Shown piece by piece: positions 60,020 to 64,000 of a stretch of 64,000 nucleotides of DNA. Origin of the DNA: Acidocella sp. (lineage in GTDB: Bacteria; Pseudomonadota; Alphaproteobacteria; Acetobacterales; Acetobacteraceae). How positions within the stretch are numbered: position 1 is the first letter of the stretch; every line of letters starts with the position of its first letter. Where the stretch lies: assembly GCA_031291755.1 (NCBI GenBank), contig JARLIK010000017.1, forward strand, positions 62,001 to 126,000, written 5' to 3'. The position numbers and the translations under genes are program-made. The notes under the pieces are model-generated. The model saw only the letters and a program-made list of their open reading frames with translations. It was not told the origin of the DNA and did not search any database.

Positions 60020-61900
60020 TTATTTCCCCGCAAACGCCTCGGTGATCTGCTCCAGCACCGCCGGGTCCTCGATGGTGGCGGGCACCGTGACCACTTCGCC
60101 GTTGGCGATTTTGCGCATGGTGGCGCGCAGGATTTTACCGGAGCGGGTTTTCGGCAGGCGCGGCACCACCAGGGCATCCTTGAACGCCGCCACCGGGCCG
60201 ATCTTCTCGCGCACCAGGGCCACCAGTTCGCGCTGCACATCCTTCGGGTCGCGGTTGCAACCGGCTTTCAGCACCACCAGCCCGAACGGGATTTCGCCCT
60301 TCAACGCATCGGCCCGCGCGATCACGGCGCATTCCGCCACGTCAATATGTCCCGCCAGAACTTCTTCCATGGTGCCGGTGGAGAGCCGGTGGCCGGCGAC
60401 GTTGATCACATCATCGGTGCGGCCCATCACCCATACATCGCCATCCTCATCCACCATCCCGGCGTCGCCGGTGCGGTACCAGCCGGGGAAGCTGTTGAGG
60501 TAGGCGTTGCGGTAGCCGTCCTCGTTCTCCCACAAGGTCGGGCCGCAACCGGGCGGTAGCGGCAGTTTGATCGAGAGATTGCCGATGGTGCCGGGGGCAA
60601 CCAGCTCGCCCGCATCATCAAGCGCATGCACATCATAGCCGGGGCAGGGGCGGCCACCGGAGCCGGGTTTGAACGGGGTAAGACCAAGGCCCAGGAAACG
60701 AGCGGTGATCGGCCAGCCGGTTTCGGTTTGCCACCAATTATCGATCACCGGTTTTTGCAGCAGCTCCTGAATCCAAATGGCTGTCGGCGGGTCACAGCGC
60801 TCGCCCGCCAGGAACAGCGCCTGCATGCCGGAAATATCATATTGGCTGATTAGCTTGCCTTCCGGGTCCTGCTGCTTGATCGCGCGTAGCGCGGTCGGCG
60901 CGGTGAACAGGGTTTTCACTTTATGTTGTGCCGCCACGCGCCAAAAGGCGCCAGCGTCCGGCGTGCCGACCGGCTTGCCCTCATACATCACGGCGGTGAC
61001 ACCGGCGAGGAACGGCGCATAGACGATATAGGAATGCCCCACCGCCCAGCCCACATCGGCGGCTGCCCACAGCACTTCGCCGGGTTTGACGCCGAATACC
61101 ATGTCCACCGTGTGCACCATCGCCACCGCATGGCCGCCATTGTCGCGTACCACGCCTTTGGGGCGGCCGGTGGTGCCGGAGGTGTAGAGGATATATAGCG
61201 GGTCGGTAGCGGCTACGCTCACCGGCCCATGCGGCGCGGCGGCGGCTTCGGCCGCGATGAAATCATGGTCCAGCCCCGGTACCATGCTGGCCCGGCCTTG
61301 CTCGCGCTGGAAGATCAGGCAGGCGGAAGGTTTGTGAGTGGACAGCCCGATCGCCATGTCCAGGATCGGTTTATATTCAACGGTGCGTCCCGGCTCCAGC
61401 CCGCAGGAGGCGGCCACAATCACCTTGGGCTTAGCATCATTGATGCGGGCGGAAAGTTCCGGGGCGGCAAAGCCTCCGAACACCATCGAGTGAATCGCGC
61501 CCAGCCGCGCACAGGCCAGCATGGTGAAGGCCGCTTCCGGCACCATCGGCATATAGCCCACCACGCGGTCGCCTTTGGTGACACCGAGTGCGGTCAAAGC
61601 CCCGGCGATTTTCTCGACCCGGGCCAGCGCCTGATTATAGGTGATGTGTTCGAGCCGCCCTTCCATCGGGCTATCCCAGATCAGCGCCACACGCTCGCCG
61701 TTGCCCGCCTGCACATGGCGGTCGAGGCAATTATATGAGGTGTTGAGCATCGCGCCGGGAAACCAGGCGCCGTAAGGGCCGGTTGTTGGCTCAAAAATTT
61801 TTGTGGGGGGAACATCCCAGTCGATCAGCTTGGCACACTTAGCCCAATAGGCTTCGGGTTCGCGCTGCCATTGCGCATAAAGCGTGGCGTAATCGGCCAT
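60020..61900 (-). CDS. prpE: Propionyl-CoA (acetyl-CoA-like) synthetase
   Basis: 626 aa AMP-forming acyl-CoA ligase. Ordered motifs: ILYTSGTTGRPKGVVRDNGG (P-loop), DNWWQTETGWPI, YRTGDAGMVDEDGDVWVMGR, RTDDVINVAGHRLSTGTMEE and the adenylation lysine in TRSGKILRATMRKI. NGGHAVA and GWAVGHSYIVYAPFLAG are typical of the PrpE branch. Start: the ATG at 61900 with GGAGGA 7 bases upstream; the track start is 45 bases earlier. A terminator separates it from the acetate/propionate transporter gene upstream. Confidence 0.92.
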   Translation of the reverse strand: MADYATLYAQWQREPEAYWAKCAKLIDWDVPPTKIFEPTTGPYGAWFPGAMLNTSYNCLDRHVQAGNGERVALIWDSPMEGRLEHITYNQALARVEKIAGALTALGVTKGDRVVGYMPMVPEAAFTMLACARLGAIHSMVFGGFAAPELSARINDAKPKVIVAASCGLEPGRTVEYKPILDMAIGLSTHKPSACLIFQREQGRASMVPGLDHDFIAAEAAAAPHGPVSVAATDPLYILYTSGTTGRPKGVVRDNGGHAVAMVHTVDMVFGVKPGEVLWAAADVGWAVGHSYIVYAPFLAGVTAVMYEGKPVGTPDAGAFWRVAAQHKVKTLFTAPTALRAIKQQDPEGKLISQYDISGMQALFLAGERCDPPTAIWIQELLQKPVIDNWWQTETGWPITARFLGLGLTPFKPGSGGRPCPGYDVHALDDAGELVAPGTIGNLSIKLPLPPGCGPTLWENEDGYRNAYLNSFPGWYRTGDAGMVDEDGDVWVMGRTDDVINVAGHRLSTGTMEEVLAGHIDVAECAVIARADALKGEIPFGLVVLKAGCNRDPKDVQRELVALVREKIGPVAAFKDALVVPRLPKTRSGKILRATMRKIANGEVVTVPATIEDPAVLEQITEAFAGK

Positions 61901-61959
61901 GTTGATGTCCTCCAATTTTTGGAAACCCGGGGTGGTTGGTTCCACCTTACCTTATAACG

Positions 61960-61989
61960 AAAAACGGGGGCGGTATTGCACCGCCCCCG
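61960..61989 (-). terminator. Intrinsic terminator after the SatP gene
   Basis: On the minus strand CGGGGGCGG-TGCAATA-CCGCCCCCG is followed by TTTTTCGTT. A perfect 9-bp GC stem with a short loop and a T-run. Confidence 0.88.
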
Positions 61990-62012
61990 GGTATCATTAG
62001 TCGCAGGTTAGA

Positions 62013-62561
62013 TTAGCGTGCGCCGATCGGCAGCACGGTTTTGCCATGCGCTTCGTTGATCACTTCAGCAGCGCCCAGATAGAAGGCGAGAGCCGCGGTG
62101 ATCAGGCCGCCGTAGCCGCCCAGCACGCCGAGGCTCGGGATGCCCAACAGGTCTTTGCCGGCCAGCAGGAAGAAGGTGGGGACCAGCGCGGTGAACACCA
62201 GGAACAAAGCGCGGTTAAGCGCCAAGGTGCCAACCCACATGACGGCGGTAAACAGACCCCAGGCGACCAGGTACCAGCCCACGGCCTCGCCGGTGACGCC
62301 GGTTGCGAAGAAATGCACGAATGCAGCGAAGCTCCACCAGAAAGCGCCATACGAGCAAAATGCCACGAAGCCGAAGGTGTTGCCTTTGACCATTTCCATC
62401 AGTCCAGCAAAAAATTGTGCGGTGCCGCCGAAGGCAAATGCCATCGCCAGAACGATGCCGAGGCCGGTCGGCGCCATGTTGCCGGAATTGATCATGCTCA
62501 AGAGAAAGGTTGTCAGGGCGAAGCCAAACAGTCCGAGCGGTGCCGGATTTGCGAGTTTCAT
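62013..62561 (-). CDS. satP: SatP-type acetate/succinate transporter (GPR1/FUN34/YaaH)
   Basis: 182 aa, six helices. Family hallmark NPAPLGLFGFALTTFLLSM at the start (the NPAPLGL motif), then GTAQFFAGLMEMVKGNTFGF and SYGAFWWSF. Imports short carboxylic acids. The PrpE-type ligase is encoded next on the same strand, so the pair looks like uptake plus activation of acetate or propionate; a terminator between them means separate transcripts are possible. Confidence 0.93.
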   Translation of the reverse strand: MKLANPAPLGLFGFALTTFLLSMINSGNMAPTGLGIVLAMAFAFGGTAQFFAGLMEMVKGNTFGFVAFCSYGAFWWSFAAFVHFFATGVTGEAVGWYLVAWGLFTAVMWVGTLALNRALFLVFTALVPTFFLLAGKDLLGIPSLGVLGGYGGLITAALAFYLGAAEVINEAHGKTVLPIGAR

Positions 62562-62744
62562 GTGTATCCTCCAGTTAAAATTTTATTCTTCATAAACGCT
62601 CGGTCACCGAAATAACGTGGCGCGGTTAGTTGTTTACCGAAAAGATTCTGGTTCCGCAAATCCCATATTAAAAAAACTTTTGGGGTGACTCAGTTATATT
62701 ATATCTGTTTGAGGTCTGCGATATGGCAGGACAACGAGGCTGCA

Positions 62745-64000
62745 CTAATGTCCCGGCTCTCCCGCAGTGGCCACGCTAGATGTGGCTTTGCGCAAGCAGA
62801 TGGTAGCGGCAATGGCGGCCAGCATGCCGAAGCCGAGCAGCCCGAAGGCATCGCCATAGGCAAAATAATATGATTGCGCCTGGATGATATGCCCGATGGC
62901 CTGCACCGCCTGGGTATGCGCCGCGGCGGTGCTGGCGGTACCGTGCATTTCAAAATAATGCTGCAGTGCGCTCAATCGAGCCTGGGTGGCGGGTGCCAGC
63001 AGGCTGACCTCCGGCGTGATGATAGCGGAATGAAATTTTTCCCGGTTGGTAATGAATGTCTCTACCACCGCGATCCCCACCGCACCGCCAAGGTTACGCA
63101 TCATGTTAAATAACGATGACGCCGAGCCGGTATCCTTGCGGGCAATGCCGGTGGTGGCGATGGCGGAGATCGGCGGAAACACAAACGCCTGCCCGACCGC
63201 GCGAATGAGATTGGGGATGAGCATTTGCGGGCCGCTGTCATTTGGGCCGAGTGATAGATTCATAAAACAGCTAACCGAAAACAGTGCAAAGCCGAAACCA
63301 AGCAGCCAGCGCAGGTCGAACCGCTTCATGAACCAGGGCATAAACGGGATGATGAGCAATTGCGGTAAGCCGATCCAGGCCATCACCTCGCCGGCCTGGC
63401 GGGCGCTGTAGCCGTGTGCCTGCGAGAGATAGATCGGGATGAGGTAAACCGCCGCGTACAGCACAAACCCCAGCATGACATTGGCGACGGCGGCAAAGGA
63501 AAAATTACGCTCCTTGAACAACCGCAGGTTCACCAGCGGGGTTTTATGGCGCAGCTCGTTATAGATGAACGCACCTAGTGACAGTACCGAAATGATCGAT
63601 AGCCTGGTTATCAGGGGTGAGCCAAACCAGTCATCCTTGTTGCCTTCCTCCAGCACCACCTGCAGGCAGGCGAGGCCCACCGCGACCGTAATAATTCCCA
63701 CCCAGTCACCTTGCCGGATTTTATGCAGCCGCATCGGCGAGGGGTCCAGCCCGGCGAATAGCGCTGGTAACATCACCGCGCCCGGAATCAGATTCAGGAA
63801 AAAAATGTAACGCCAGCCATATAAATCGGTGATCATGCCGCCGATGGTGGGACCGATGGCGGGGGCCATGGTGGCGGTGAGCGCAAACATTGAGAAGCCC
63901 ATCGGCCGGGCGCGTTCGGGCAGCAAAGTGATGACGGCGGTGAGTGAGAGCGGGATCAGCACGCCGCCGGCAAAGCCCTGGATGGCACGCAGCGCCACCA
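62745..64000 (-). CDS. Partial DHA2-family multidrug exporter (EmrB/QacA-like)
   Basis: The reading frame runs off the right edge, so only about the last 418 aa are seen. ALRAIQGFAGGVLIPLSLTA is the DHA2 motif C region, then APAIGPTIGGMITDLYGWRY and IFFLNLIPGAVML; the later half includes IGLPQLLIIPFMPWF. 14-helix exporter, probably paired with an EmrA-type adaptor outside the window. Confidence 0.92.
   Translation of the reverse strand, partial: VALRAIQGFAGGVLIPLSLTAVITLLPERARPMGFSMFALTATMAPAIGPTIGGMITDLYGWRYIFFLNLIPGAVMLPALFAGLDPSPMRLHKIRQGDWVGIITVAVGLACLQVVLEEGNKDDWFGSPLITRLSIISVLSLGAFIYNELRHKTPLVNLRLFKERNFSFAAVANVMLGFVLYAAVYLIPIYLSQAHGYSARQAGEVMAWIGLPQLLIIPFMPWFMKRFDLRWLLGFGFALFSVSCFMNLSLGPNDSGPQMLIPNLIRAVGQAFVFPPISAIATTGIARKDTGSASSLFNMMRNLGGAVGIAVVETFITNREKFHSAIITPEVSLLAPATQARLSALQHYFEMHGTASTAAAHTQAVQAIGHIIQAQSYYFAYGDAFGLLGFGMLAAIAATICLRKATSSVATAGEPGH

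Noticed and set aside
1-64000. CRISPR arrays or complete insertion sequences
   Set aside because: No regularly spaced direct repeats with unique spacers and no transposase-like ORF were found.

Overview
The window is a 64 kb stretch of a GC-rich alphaproteobacterial chromosome. The family level points to Acetobacteraceae (an Acidocella/Acidiphilium-type organism), but this is inference from gene order and protein style, not from a marker search. Most of it is core genome: hrcA-rph-rdgB, the elongasome cluster mreC-mreD-mrdA-rodA, murI, leuS-lptE-holA, ffh, rpsP-rimM-trmD-rplS, leuC-leuD-leuB, lpdA and pdxJ. Genes are tightly packed and many overlap by 1-11 bases.

Layout. 0-5 kb: a glycosyltransferase cut by the window edge (minus strand), the heat-shock repressor hrcA, then rph-rdgB facing a DsbD-like thiol reductase. 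5-15.6 kb: hrpB helicase, a minus-strand TVP38 / glycosyltransferase 2 / 2OG-oxygenase group, zapE, a small secreted cysteine-repeat protein, an alkyltransferase, a quinone reductase, a PAP2 phosphatase and an LplT-like transporter. 15.7-26 kb: cell-shape genes and leuS-lptE-holA, ending in a Crp/Fnr regulator, a palindrome and a DUF2892 membrane protein. 26-29.6 kb (minus): a Tat-type fumarylacetoacetase-like protein, a secreted hydrolase, an ArsR/double-SRPBCC pair and a small His/Ala-rich protein. 29.8-31.5 kb: nikR and a divergent NiCoT nickel transporter separated by an exact NikR operator. 32.2-32.75 kb holds two decayed genes. 33-40.3 kb: ffh, the rpsP operon and the leucine operon, then tRNA-Arg(ACG). 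40.4-46.2 kb: truncated haemoglobin, nucleotide-sugar dehydrogenase, GT-like protein, GNAT, polysaccharide deacetylase, AEC transporter and a secreted protein. 46.4-47.9 kb is an AT-rich acquired gene with a HEPN-like RNLLTH motif. 48.3-50.4 kb: lpdA-pdxJ. 50.4-53.5 kb: an operon of a porin and two related hydrolases. 53.8-58.5 kb: a LysR, amino-acid ABC transporter and fumarase-superfamily lyase cassette. 58.6-60 kb: LysR/DoxX divergent pair. 60-62.6 kb: a propionyl/acetyl-CoA synthetase and a SatP-type acetate transporter. The window ends in a partial DHA2 drug exporter.

The clearest accessory signals are the HEPN-like gene, the decayed island at 32 kb, several families of palindromic repeats (including two in-frame insertions in the first gene), the NikR operator, and a palindrome between the cysteine-bearing Crp/Fnr regulator and DUF2892. 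No CRISPR array, integrase, complete insertion sequence or rRNA gene was seen.
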